DNA from: Streptomyces pyxinae
Lineage (GTDB): Bacteria; Actinomycetota; Actinomycetes; Streptomycetales; Streptomycetaceae
Length of the DNA stretch: 64,000 nucleotides
Assembly (NCBI RefSeq): GCF_024756275.1
Contig: NZ_JANUGQ010000011.1
Coordinates: forward strand, 1 to 64,000
Reading direction: 5' to 3'
Positions 57,116 through 64,000 of the stretch are shown piece after piece. Each line of letters starts with the position of its first letter. Position 1 is the first letter of the stretch. The translations under genes were made by a program, and so were the position numbers. The notes beneath the pieces are model-generated. The model saw nothing but the letters and a program-made list of their open reading frames with translations, did not search any database and had not been told where the DNA came from.

Positions 57116-59371
57116 TCAGAGCGCGTGGTGGAAGGTGCGGTTCACCACGTCGAGCTGCTGCTCGCGGGTGAGCCGGACGAAGTTGACCGCGTACCCGGAG
57201 ACCCGGATCGTCAGCTGCGGGTACTTCTCCGGGTGGTCCATGGCGTCCAGCAGGGTCCGCCGGTCCAGCACATTGACGTTCATGTGGAACCCGCCGCTCG
57301 CGGTATAGCCGTCCAGGACGCCCGCCAGATTGCCGATCCGCTCCTCCCGGGTCCGGCCCAGGCCCTCCGGGGTCACCGTGCTGGTCAGCGAGATGCCGTC
57401 CTCGGCGTCGGCGTACGGCAGTTTGGCCACCGAGAGCGCCGCCGCCACATAGCCGTGAGTGTCCCGGCCGTTCATCGGGTTGGCACCCGGCGAGAACGGC
57501 TCCCCGGCGCGGCGGCCGTCCGGAGTGGCACCGGTCTTCCGCCCGTACACCACATTGGAGGTGATGGTCAGCACCGACTGGGTGTGCTCGGCGTTCCGGT
57601 ACGTGGGGTGCTTGCGCACCTTCCGCATGAACTCCTCGACCAGCCGCACCGCTATCGCGTCGGCCCGGTCGTCGTTGTTGCCGTACGCCGGGTAGTCGCC
57701 GTCCACGGTGTAGCCGGTGACCAGTCCGGTGGCGTCCCGGTCCACCGTGACCCGGGCGTACTTGATGGCGGAGAGCGAGTCGGCCGCCACCGCGAGACCG
57801 GCGATCCCGCACGCCATGGTGCGCCGCACGTCCCGGTCGTGCAGGGCCATCTCCAGCCGCTCATAGGCGTACTTGTCGTGCATGAAGTGGATGACGTTCA
57901 GCGCGTGGACATAGACCCCGGCCAGCCAGTCGAGCTGGGCGTCGAACTTGGCCGCCACCTCGTCGTGGTCAAGCACGTCCCCGGTGACCGCGCCGGTGTC
58001 CGGGCCCACCTGGGCGCCGCTCTTCTCGTCCCGGCCGCCGTTGATCGCGTACAGCAGCGCCTTGGCGACATTGACCCGCGCGCCGAAGAACTGCATCTGC
58101 TTGCCGACCGGCATCGCGGAGACGCAGCAGGCGATGGCGGTGTCGTCGCCGAACCGGGGGCGCAGCAGCTCGTCCGACTCGTACTGCACCGAGGAGGTGT
58201 CGATCGACACCCGGGCGCAGAACTCCTTGAAGCCGCGCGGCAGTCCGGGCGACCAGAGCACCGTCATGTTCGGCTCGGGCGCCGGGCCCAGGTTGTAGAG
58301 CGTCTGGAGGTAGCGGAACGAGGTGCGGGTGACCAGCGGCCGGCCGTCCGTGCCGATCCCGGCCAGCGACTCCGTCACCCAGGTGGGGTCGCCGGAGAAC
58401 AGCTCGTCGTACTCGGGGGTGCGCAGAAAGCGCACGATCCGCAGCTTGATGACGAAGTCGTCGATCAGCTCCTGGGCGTGCTCCTCGGTGAGCCGCCCGG
58501 CCGCGAGGTCCCGCTGGAGGTAGATGTCGAGGAACGTGGAGGTGCGGCCCAGCGACATGGCGGCGCCGTTCTGCTCCTTCACCGCGGCCAGATAGGCGAA
58601 GTAGAGCCACTGCACCGCCTCCCGGCCGGTGCGCGCCGGACCGGAGATGTCATGGCCGTACGAGGCGGCCATCCGCTTGAGCTCGTCCAGCGCCCGCAGC
58701 TGTTCGGCCAGCTCCTCCCGCAGCCGGATCGTCTCCTCCGGCGAACGCCCGACCGCCGCGGGGGCGTTCAGCTCCTCCTTCTCGGCCCGCTTGGCCTCGA
58801 TCAGCCGGTCCACGCCGTACAGCGCCACCCGCCGGTAGTCCCCGATGATCCGACCGCGCCCGTAGGCGTCCGGCAGCCCGGTGACGATGCCCGCCTTGCG
58901 GGCCGCCCGGATCTCGGGCGTATAGGCGTCGAAGACACCGGCGTTGTGCGTCTTGCGGTACTCGGTGAACACCTTCTCCAGCTCGGCGGAGACCGGATAG
59001 CCGTACGTCTCCAGGGCGCCGGCCACCATCCGCCAGCCGCCGTACGGCATGATCGCCCGCTTCAGCGGGGCGTCGGTCTGGAGCCCCACGATCAGCTCCC
59101 GGGCCCGGTCGAGGTACCCGGGGGCGTGCGCGGTGATCGAGGACGGCACGTCGTACGCGATGTCGTACACGCCCTTCGCCCGCTCCTCGGCGAACGCGCC
59201 GGCCAGCCCGTCCCAGAGCGCGGTGGTGCGCTCGGTCGGCCCGGCGAGGAAGGCCGCGTCCCCCTCGTACGGGGTGTAGTTGCGCTGGATGAAGTCACGG
59301 ACGTCGACGGTGTCGCACCAGGGGCCTTCGGCGAAGCCGTGCCAGGCGGCGGTGGGGGCGGGGGAGTTCAT
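57116..59371 (-). CDS. pflB: Formate C-acetyltransferase (pyruvate formate-lyase)
   Basis: 751 aa, full length. Catalytic Cys415-Cys416 in AIACCVSAMPVGKQMQFF, and the glycyl-radical site Gly726 in RVSGYAVNF, 25 residues from the C-terminus. Other conserved blocks: DVPSSITAHAPGYLDR and PEPNMTVLWSPGLP. It converts pyruvate and CoA to acetyl-CoA and formate without oxygen; the glycyl radical is destroyed by air. ATG 59371. Together with adhE this gives a complete mixed-acid branch to formate and ethanol, remarkable in an organism regarded as an obligate aerobe. Confidence 0.95.
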   Translation of the reverse strand: MNSPAPTAAWHGFAEGPWCDTVDVRDFIQRNYTPYEGDAAFLAGPTERTTALWDGLAGAFAEERAKGVYDIAYDVPSSITAHAPGYLDRARELIVGLQTDAPLKRAIMPYGGWRMVAGALETYGYPVSAELEKVFTEYRKTHNAGVFDAYTPEIRAARKAGIVTGLPDAYGRGRIIGDYRRVALYGVDRLIEAKRAEKEELNAPAAVGRSPEETIRLREELAEQLRALDELKRMAASYGHDISGPARTGREAVQWLYFAYLAAVKEQNGAAMSLGRTSTFLDIYLQRDLAAGRLTEEHAQELIDDFVIKLRIVRFLRTPEYDELFSGDPTWVTESLAGIGTDGRPLVTRTSFRYLQTLYNLGPAPEPNMTVLWSPGLPRGFKEFCARVSIDTSSVQYESDELLRPRFGDDTAIACCVSAMPVGKQMQFFGARVNVAKALLYAINGGRDEKSGAQVGPDTGAVTGDVLDHDEVAAKFDAQLDWLAGVYVHALNVIHFMHDKYAYERLEMALHDRDVRRTMACGIAGLAVAADSLSAIKYARVTVDRDATGLVTGYTVDGDYPAYGNNDDRADAIAVRLVEEFMRKVRKHPTYRNAEHTQSVLTITSNVVYGRKTGATPDGRRAGEPFSPGANPMNGRDTHGYVAAALSVAKLPYADAEDGISLTSTVTPEGLGRTREERIGNLAGVLDGYTASGGFHMNVNVLDRRTLLDAMDHPEKYPQLTIRVSGYAVNFVRLTREQQLDVVNRTFHHAL

Positions 59372-59429
59372 GGCGGTCGCCTTCTTCCGGGCGGGGCGGG
59401 GGAATGGGGCGGAGGGGGCGGGGCCGGAG

Positions 59430-59443
59430 GGGAGTGACGGCCC
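59430..59443. promoter_or_regulatory. Weak DevR-like element upstream of pflB
   Basis: GGGAGTGACGGCCC fits GGGMC-N4-GKCCC with one mismatch and lies 59 nt before the pflB start, a sensible promoter distance. High GC content makes chance matches likely. Confidence 0.25.
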
Positions 59444-59453
59444 CGGCGGGCGG

Positions 59454-59507
59454 GCCGGAGGGAGCGGTCCGGAGACGACGCGGGAGGACCGGACCGCTCC
59501 CTCCGGC
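59454..59507. terminator. Hairpin terminator after adhE
   Basis: A perfect 19-bp stem, 59454-59472 with 59489-59507, 16-nt loop. It begins 7 nt past the adhE stop (TGATGA) and separates adhE from pflB, implying that pflB has its own promoter. Confidence 0.88.
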
Positions 59508-59513
59508 GGCTCA

Positions 59514-62177
59514 TCAGGCCCGGACGCCGTAGTACGCCTGGCGCATCAGCTGCTCCATGTCGGCCAGCATCGGCATCCGGGGGTTGGCCGGGGCGCACTG
59601 GTCCTCGTAGGCGTTGAGGGTCTGCCGGGGCAGCTCCAGGATGAACGCCTCCTCGTCCACCCCCGCCTCCTTGAACGAGGACGGGATGCCGACCCGGTCG
59701 CGCAGTTCCTCCACGGCGATGGCCAGCGACTCCACCCCCTCCTCGGGTGTGGCGGCCGGCAGCCCGAGGATCTTGGCGATCTCCTGGTAGCGCTCCGGGG
59801 CCGTGTAGGCGGTGTACTTGGGCCAGCCGGTCACCTTGGCCGGCGCCGATCCGTTGTAGCGGATCACATGCGGCAGCAGCAGCGCGTTGGTGCGGCCGTG
59901 CGCGACGTGGAAGGTGGCGCCCAGGGTGTGCGCCATGGCGTGCACCATGCCCAGGAAGGCCGAGCCGAACGCCATGCCGGCGATGGTTCCGGCGTTGTGC
60001 ATCTTCTCCCGGGCGACCGGTTGGCGGGGGCCGTCCGCGACCGCCCGCTCCAGGTTCTCGAAGATCAGCCGGATCCCCTGGAGCGCCAGCCCGTCGGTGA
60101 AGTCATTGGCGTAGACCGAGACATAGGTCTCGATGCAGTGGGTCAGCGCGTCGAACCCGGAGTCGGCGGTGACCTCCTTGGGGAGGTTCGTGGTGAGCGC
60201 CGGGTCGCAGATGGCCACACTCGGCGTCAGCGCGTAGTCCGCCAGCGGGTACTTCTGACCGGTGGCGGTGTCGGTGATCACCGCGAACGGGGTCACCTCG
60301 CTGCCCGTGCCCGAGGTGGTCGGCACACACACCAGGTCGGCCCTGGCACCCAGGTCGGGGAAGGTGAAGGCGCGCTTGCGGATGTCGAAGAACTTCTCCT
60401 TCAGGTCCGCGAACTCGACCTCCGGGTGCTCATAGAGCAGCCACATCACCTTGGCCGCGTCCATCGGGGAGCCGCCGCCCAGCGCCACGATGGTGTCCGG
60501 GCGGAACTCCCGCATCAGATCGGCGCCGCGGCGCACGGTGTCGATGCTCGGGTTGGGCTCCACGAAGTCCACCACCCGCACCTCGGGCGGCTCCGGGCGC
60601 CGGCCCAGCAGGGTCCGCACCCGCTCCAGATGGCCGATCTCCACCATGGTCCGGTCGGTGACCACCACCACCCGGCGGCAGCCGCGCATGTCGGTGAGGT
60701 AGCGCAGCGAGTTCCGCTCGAAGAAGATCTTCGGCGGCACCTTGAACCACTGCATGTTGTTGTTGCGCCGTCCGATCCGCTTGATGTTCACCAGGTTGAG
60801 CGCCGAGACGTTCCCGGAGACCGAGTTGTGCCCGTAAGAGCCGCAGCCCAGCGTGAGCGAGGGGAGGAAGGCGTTGTAGACGTCCCCGATGCCGCCCTGC
60901 GAGGAGGGCGAGTTCCACAGCACCCGGCACGCCTTGACCGCGTGGCCGAACTCCTCGGCGAACGCCGCGTCCTCGGTGTGCACGGCGGCCGAGTGGCCGA
61001 GCCCGTTGAACTCCACCATCCGCTGGGCCAGTCGCACCCCGTCGGCGCGGTCGCGGGCCGGCAGCACGGCCAGCACCGGGCAGAGCTTCTCCCGGGTCAG
61101 CGGCTCCGCCTCCCCGACCGAACCGGTCTCCACCAGGATGACCGAGGTGTCGCCGGGCACCGTGAAGCCGGCCTCCCGGGCGATGGCCTGGGCGCTCCGC
61201 CCCACCACCGAGGCGTTGAGCTTCGCCCCGGCGCAGTCCGTGCCCTCACCGACACCGAAGAGATACCGCTCCAGCAGGGCTTTCTCCTCGGCGGTGGCCA
61301 GATACGCCTTCAGCTTCGCGAACTCCGCCAGCACCGCCGGACGGAGCTCGTCGTCGACGATCACCGCCTGCTCAGAGGCGCAGATCATGCCGTTGTCGAA
61401 GGACTTGGAGAGCACGATGTCATTGACCGCGCGCCGCACGTCGGCCGTCCGCTCGATGTACGCCGGCACATTGCCCGCGCCGACCCCGAGGGCCGGCTTG
61501 CCGCACGAGTACGCCGCCCGGACCATCGCGTTGCCGCCGGTGGCCAGGATGGTGGCCACGTCCGGGTGGTTCATCAGCGCCCCGGTGGCCGCGAGCGACG
61601 GCTCCTCGATCCACTGCACACAGTGCTCGGGCGCGCCCGCCGCCACCGCCGCGTCCCGCACGGTCCGGGCGGCCTCCGCCGAGCAGCGCTGGGCGGAGGG
61701 GTGGAAGGCGAAGACGATCGGATTGCGCGTCTTGAGCGCCAGCAGGCACTTGAAGATGACCGTGGAGGTCGGGTTGGTGACCGGGGTGACCCCGGCGACC
61801 ACACCCACCGGCTCCGCGATCTCCGTGATGCCGTCGATCTCGTCCCGCCGGATCACCCCGACGGTCTTGGTCCCGGCCATGGAGTGGGTGACGTTCTCGC
61901 AGGCGAAGACGTTCTTGACCGCCTTGTCCTCGAAGACGCCCCGGCCGGTCTCCTCCACCGCCAGCAGCGCCAGCGCGGTGTGCCGGGCCAGCGCGGCCAG
62001 CGACGCCTTCTTCACGATGTGGTCCACCCGCTCCTGGGTGAAGACCGCGTCGTCGGAGAACTCCCGGAGGGCGCCGGTGGCGGCGGAGACCAGGGCGCCG
62101 ACGGCGCGCGCCGCCTCCTCCTCCGGGGGGACGCCCCCGGCCGGTGCCGCTTCCCTGTCCTTCGGACGGCGAGCCAT
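59514..62177 (-). CDS. adhE: Bifunctional acetaldehyde-CoA/alcohol dehydrogenase
   Basis: 887 aa, the normal AdhE length. The N-terminal CoA-acylating aldehyde dehydrogenase (about 25-450) has Cys266 in SFDNGMICASEQAV. The C-terminal iron-dependent alcohol dehydrogenase (about 460-880) has GGGSPMDAAKVMW, PTTSGTGSEVTPFAV, and iron ligands in FDALTHCIE, HAMAHTLGATFHVAHG. It reduces acetyl-CoA to ethanol with two NADH, regenerating NAD when oxygen is absent. ATG 62177 has GGTGGAGAG upstream; the upstream frame is open but non-homologous. It is divergent from the universal stress protein. Confidence 0.96.
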   Translation of the reverse strand: MARRPKDREAAPAGGVPPEEEAARAVGALVSAATGALREFSDDAVFTQERVDHIVKKASLAALARHTALALLAVEETGRGVFEDKAVKNVFACENVTHSMAGTKTVGVIRRDEIDGITEIAEPVGVVAGVTPVTNPTSTVIFKCLLALKTRNPIVFAFHPSAQRCSAEAARTVRDAAVAAGAPEHCVQWIEEPSLAATGALMNHPDVATILATGGNAMVRAAYSCGKPALGVGAGNVPAYIERTADVRRAVNDIVLSKSFDNGMICASEQAVIVDDELRPAVLAEFAKLKAYLATAEEKALLERYLFGVGEGTDCAGAKLNASVVGRSAQAIAREAGFTVPGDTSVILVETGSVGEAEPLTREKLCPVLAVLPARDRADGVRLAQRMVEFNGLGHSAAVHTEDAAFAEEFGHAVKACRVLWNSPSSQGGIGDVYNAFLPSLTLGCGSYGHNSVSGNVSALNLVNIKRIGRRNNNMQWFKVPPKIFFERNSLRYLTDMRGCRRVVVVTDRTMVEIGHLERVRTLLGRRPEPPEVRVVDFVEPNPSIDTVRRGADLMREFRPDTIVALGGGSPMDAAKVMWLLYEHPEVEFADLKEKFFDIRKRAFTFPDLGARADLVCVPTTSGTGSEVTPFAVITDTATGQKYPLADYALTPSVAICDPALTTNLPKEVTADSGFDALTHCIETYVSVYANDFTDGLALQGIRLIFENLERAVADGPRQPVAREKMHNAGTIAGMAFGSAFLGMVHAMAHTLGATFHVAHGRTNALLLPHVIRYNGSAPAKVTGWPKYTAYTAPERYQEIAKILGLPAATPEEGVESLAIAVEELRDRVGIPSSFKEAGVDEEAFILELPRQTLNAYEDQCAPANPRMPMLADMEQLMRQAYYGVRA

Positions 62178-62343
62178 GGCTCTCCACCTTTCCCTCATGG
62201 CGCGGTGTCGGTGTCTCTCTCGGTCTCTCGTCTTGCGAGACCTCTCGCGCTCCGCCTCCAGCTTCGGTGCGGCGCGGGGCGCCACCCCGCAGCGAACGGG
62301 CCATGCCGGGGGGCCGGGCGGCCCGTACCCGGCGCCCGCTCCG

Positions 62344-62357
62344 GGGCCGAAGGTCCC
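62344..62357. promoter_or_regulatory. Candidate DevR/OsdR-type box 3
   Basis: GGGCCGAAGGTCCC, identical over 14 nt to the box at 56122-56135. It lies 167 nt upstream of the adhE start. Confidence 0.5.
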
Positions 62358-62394
62358 GGCGGGGACCCCGGGGCCCGGCCGACGGCGTCCGACC

Positions 62395-62408
62395 GGGACG
62401 TACGGCCC
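62395..62408. promoter_or_regulatory. Candidate DevR/OsdR-type box 4
   Basis: GGGACGTACGGCCC, matching GGGMC-N4-GKCCC. It is 51 bp (about five helical turns) from box 3 in the adhE/USP divergent region. Confidence 0.4.
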
Positions 62409-62659
62409 CCGGCCCTGGCCCGCCCGGCCCGGGACGGGGACGCGCCGCCGCACCCACAGTGAGTACACCCGGCCAACCCGACCTGGCCGGCCCACGACCG
62501 GGCCGGCCCACCGGGCACGGCAGCCGCCGGCCGGGCGACCCCGCCGGACGGACCGACCCGCGCCGCCGTCCGTCCGGTACGGGTCCCGGCACTTCCGCCC
62601 GTGTCCCGCGCCGGTCCCTGTCCCTGTCTGATTCCGCCACCTCCCCCAAGGAGTCCCTC

Positions 62660-63637
62660 ATGTCACGCACCGTCGTCGTCGGACTGGACGGCTCGGCCGC
62701 CTCGCTGGCCGCCGTCGAGTGGGCCGCCCGGGAGGCGGAGGCGCGGGACCTGCCGCTGCGGCTGGTCCACGCGACGGAGGACTGGGCCGCGCCGTACGGC
62801 CAGACCTCCCTGGAACGCACCTATGACCCGACCCACTGGGCCGAGCGGATCACCCGGGAGGCCGCGGAGGGCGTGAGCGAGCGTCACCCCGGGGTCAAGG
62901 TCGAGGTGGAACGGGTGGCGGGCCGGGCCTTCGGCGTGCTGATGGACGAGGCCAAGGACGCCGCGCTGCTGGTCCTCGGCTCCCGCCGGCTCACCGCCTT
63001 CACCGGCTTCCTGACCGGCTCGGTCTCCATGTCGGTGCTCGCCCACGCGGTGTGCCCGGTCGTCCTGGTCCGGGCCGCCGCGCCGGTGCCCGTACCGGCC
63101 GCCGCGCCCGCCGCCCGGGCCGCCGCGCTCACCGCCGCCGACGGGACGGCGGCCGACCGGTCCGGGGCGCCCGCCACCCGGTCCGGCGCGGCCGGGGAGG
63201 CCGGACCCGAGGGCGAGGTCGTCCTCGGAGTGGACCTGAGCAAGCCGTGCGACGACGTGATCGCGTACGCCTTCGGCGCGGCCGCCCTGCGCGGCGCGGC
63301 GCTGCGGGTGGTGTACGGCTGGAGCATGCCGCCGGTCTTCGGTTACGACCCCGCCGCCCTGGACCCGGCCCACGCCGGCGACCTGGCCGCCCGGCACGCC
63401 GTCCAGCTGCGGCGGGTGCTGGGGCCCTGGCGCCGGGCCCATCCGGAGGTCACCGTGATCGAGCAGTGCGTGGTGGGCGCGCCCGCCGAGCACCTGGCCG
63501 AGGCGGCGGTGGGCGCCTCCCTGGTGGTGCTCGGGCGCCGGATCCGCCGCTCCGCCTTCGGCCTCCGGATCGGCCCGGTCACCCATGCCGTGCTCCACCA
63601 CGCGGCGCCGCCGGTGGTCGTCGTCCCGCACGACTGA
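62660..63637 (+). CDS. Tandem universal stress protein
   Basis: 325 aa with two USP domains joined by an Ala/Pro-rich linker (about 138-180). Domain 1: VVVGLDGSAASLAAVEWAAREA ... LLVLGSRRLTAFTGFLTGSVSMSVLAHAVCPVVLV (ATP-binding G-x2-G-x9-GS type). Domain 2: VVLGVDLSKPCDDVIAYAF ... LVVLGRRIRRSAFGLRIGPVTHAVLHH. Tandem USPs are abundant in DosR/OsdR dormancy regulons and bind ATP. ATG 62660 has AAGGAG 6 nt upstream. It is divergent from adhE, supporting shared control. Confidence 0.94.
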   Translation: MSRTVVVGLDGSAASLAAVEWAAREAEARDLPLRLVHATEDWAAPYGQTSLERTYDPTHWAERITREAAEGVSERHPGVKVEVERVAGRAFGVLMDEAKDAALLVLGSRRLTAFTGFLTGSVSMSVLAHAVCPVVLVRAAAPVPVPAAAPAARAAALTAADGTAADRSGAPATRSGAAGEAGPEGEVVLGVDLSKPCDDVIAYAFGAAALRGAALRVVYGWSMPPVFGYDPAALDPAHAGDLAARHAVQLRRVLGPWRRAHPEVTVIEQCVVGAPAEHLAEAAVGASLVVLGRRIRRSAFGLRIGPVTHAVLHHAAPPVVVVPHD

Positions 63638-63695
63638 GCGGGCGGCGCGCGGGCCGGATCGTATGGCACCGGCGGGGTCCGTACGGTACGAACCA

Positions 63696-63735
63696 GGGGC
63701 CGGGGCCGGGGAGTCGCTCTCCCGGCCCCGGCCCC
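63696..63735. terminator. Hairpin terminator after USP gene
   Basis: GGGGCCGGGGCCGGGGAG (63696-63713) pairs with the complementary stretch 63717-63735 with one bulged T and a 3-nt loop, 59 nt after the USP stop. Confidence 0.75.
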
Positions 63736-63760
63736 CGGTCTGTCGCGGTTCGTTGCCTGC

Positions 63761-63795
63761 CGGATGCCGGATGCCGGATGCCGGATGCCGGATGC
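63761..63795. repeat. Five tandem CGGATGC units
   Basis: Five perfect head-to-tail copies of the 7-mer CGGATGC, flanked by partial units. It lies between two terminator hairpins in non-coding DNA and is probably a slippage-prone microsatellite, potentially variable between strains. Confidence 0.85.
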
Positions 63796-63828
63796 CGGCT
63801 CCGGCGACGGAGGTTCACCGGCTCCGCG

Positions 63829-63876
63829 CCGGAGGGGCGGGACGCGGACCGTGTGCCCCGCGTCCCGCCCCTCCGG
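63829..63876. terminator. Hairpin terminator facing the hibernation-factor gene
   Basis: A perfect 19-bp stem, 63829-63847 with 63858-63876, and a 10-nt loop. It lies 68 nt beyond the stop of the leftward gene at 63944. Confidence 0.85.
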
Positions 63877-63943
63877 TGTGTCGTCGGCCGGTGTGCCGGC
63901 CCCTCCGGTGCGACGGTGGACGGTCCGGTTCCCCGGCCGCCGC

Positions 63944-64000
63944 TCAGGCCGCCGGGGTGATGAGGCCGTAGTGGCCGTCGTAACGGTGGTAGAGGACGCA
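63944..64000 (-). CDS. hpf: C-terminus of long-form ribosome hibernation factor (partial)
   Basis: Only the last 18 residues are in the window: CVLYHRYDGHYGLITPAA. This matches the conserved end of the S30EA C-terminal domain of long-form HPF, usually V-(V/L)-Y-x-R-x-DG-x-YGLI-P. Long HPF dimerises 70S ribosomes into inactive 100S particles in stationary phase or hypoxia. The gene continues beyond 64000. Its place next to the USP/adhE/pfl genes fits a dormancy island. Confidence 0.75.
   Translation of the reverse strand, partial: CVLYHRYDGHYGLITPAA

Larger units (their letters stand above)
62178..62659. promoter_or_regulatory. Divergent control region between adhE and USP genes
   Basis: 482 bp with no gene. 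It contains two DevR-like boxes (62344-62357, 62395-62408) 51 bp apart, and a perfect 9-bp inverted repeat GGCCGGCCC-N6-GGGCCGGCC (62485-62508). AAGGAG (before 62660) is the USP ribosome binding site. Exact promoters cannot be read. Confidence 0.55.
63638..63943. other. Convergent intergenic region with hairpins and a 7-mer repeat
   Basis: 306 bp between the USP gene and the leftward hibernation-factor gene. It contains two long hairpins and five tandem CGGATGC units, listed separately. No gene is seen. Confidence 0.6.

Noticed and set aside
59280..62462. Very long rightward open frame opposite pflB/adhE
   Set aside because: Shadow of high-GC3 coding on the other strand; its product is low-complexity and matches no family, whereas the minus strand encodes complete adhE.

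Overview
The window is high-GC DNA with strong GC3 bias, GTG and one TTG start, 4-nt ATGA/GTGA gene overlaps and a complete conservon (CvnABCD + P450). Together these indicate a Streptomyces or close relative. No rRNA, tRNA, CRISPR array or prophage was seen. The left edge (1-140) is an almost pure poly-C tract that looks like a contig or sequencing edge.

Layout. 0.26-3.0 kb: a toxin-antitoxin-like pair with a duplicated-domain partner, a VOC protein, a possible small membrane protein and an SRPBCC protein. 3.4-7.5 kb: a conservon (membrane ATPase, Roadblock protein, DUF742 protein, small GTPase) ending in a P450 that lacks the K-helix ExxR motif. 7.8-17.1 kb: a leftward five-gene biosynthetic operon. 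It holds SbnA and SbnB (L-2,3-diaminopropionate supply), an Fe(II)/2-oxoglutarate dioxygenase, an adenylation-carrier protein carrying a condensation-domain remnant, and a membrane protein with a carrier domain, six TM segments and three hexapeptide/C-like domains. The last two read as the two halves of a Pls-type (epsilon-poly-lysine synthetase-like) poly-amino-acid synthetase split over two genes. A decayed IS5 transposase lies upstream. 18.3-27.7 kb: a secreted hydrolase, a CBS-protein relic, a LysE exporter and CGNR regulator pair, an ECF sigma factor with a truncated anti-sigma, an XRE regulator divergent from a zinc alcohol dehydrogenase, a secreted tripeptidyl-type peptidase and a small secreted repeat protein. 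27.9-32.4 kb: an HTH-NACHT-membrane STAND protein divergent from a LuxR-HTH/SARP fusion regulator and a DUF6585 protein. 32.9-40.7 kb: a Tat-exported FAD oxidoreductase, and a 1495-aa hybrid kinase / PP2C / RsbW-like protein between two STAS proteins. 40.7-50.8 kb: an aldo/keto reductase and LysR pair, a Holin-X protein, an F420 LLM enzyme, a metallophosphoesterase, an alkaline phosphatase with a PHO box, a sulfite oxidase, an SMP-30 protein with a membrane partner, and a DUF5133 protein. 51.1-54.4 kb: a tightly overlapping ACAD / PIG-L / methyltransferase / glycosyltransferase operon of unknown product. 54.5-64.0 kb: an anaerobiosis/dormancy-type island with a CBS-BON protein, a PNPOx-like flavoprotein, PflA, PflB, AdhE, a tandem universal stress protein, and the tail of a long-form ribosome hibernation factor at the edge.

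How the genes work together. The most notable system is the 8-17 kb operon: Dap is made in situ, activated by the A-T protein, possibly hydroxylated, and probably condensed by the membrane half-synthetase into a Dap-containing (poly)peptide. The second theme is low-oxygen survival. The pfl/adhE/USP/CBS/HPF set matches the content of DevR/OsdR dormancy regulons, and shared palindromes of the form GGRMC-N4-GKCCC lie in its intergenic regions. Assignments come from reading motifs and architecture in the sequence; no database search was run.
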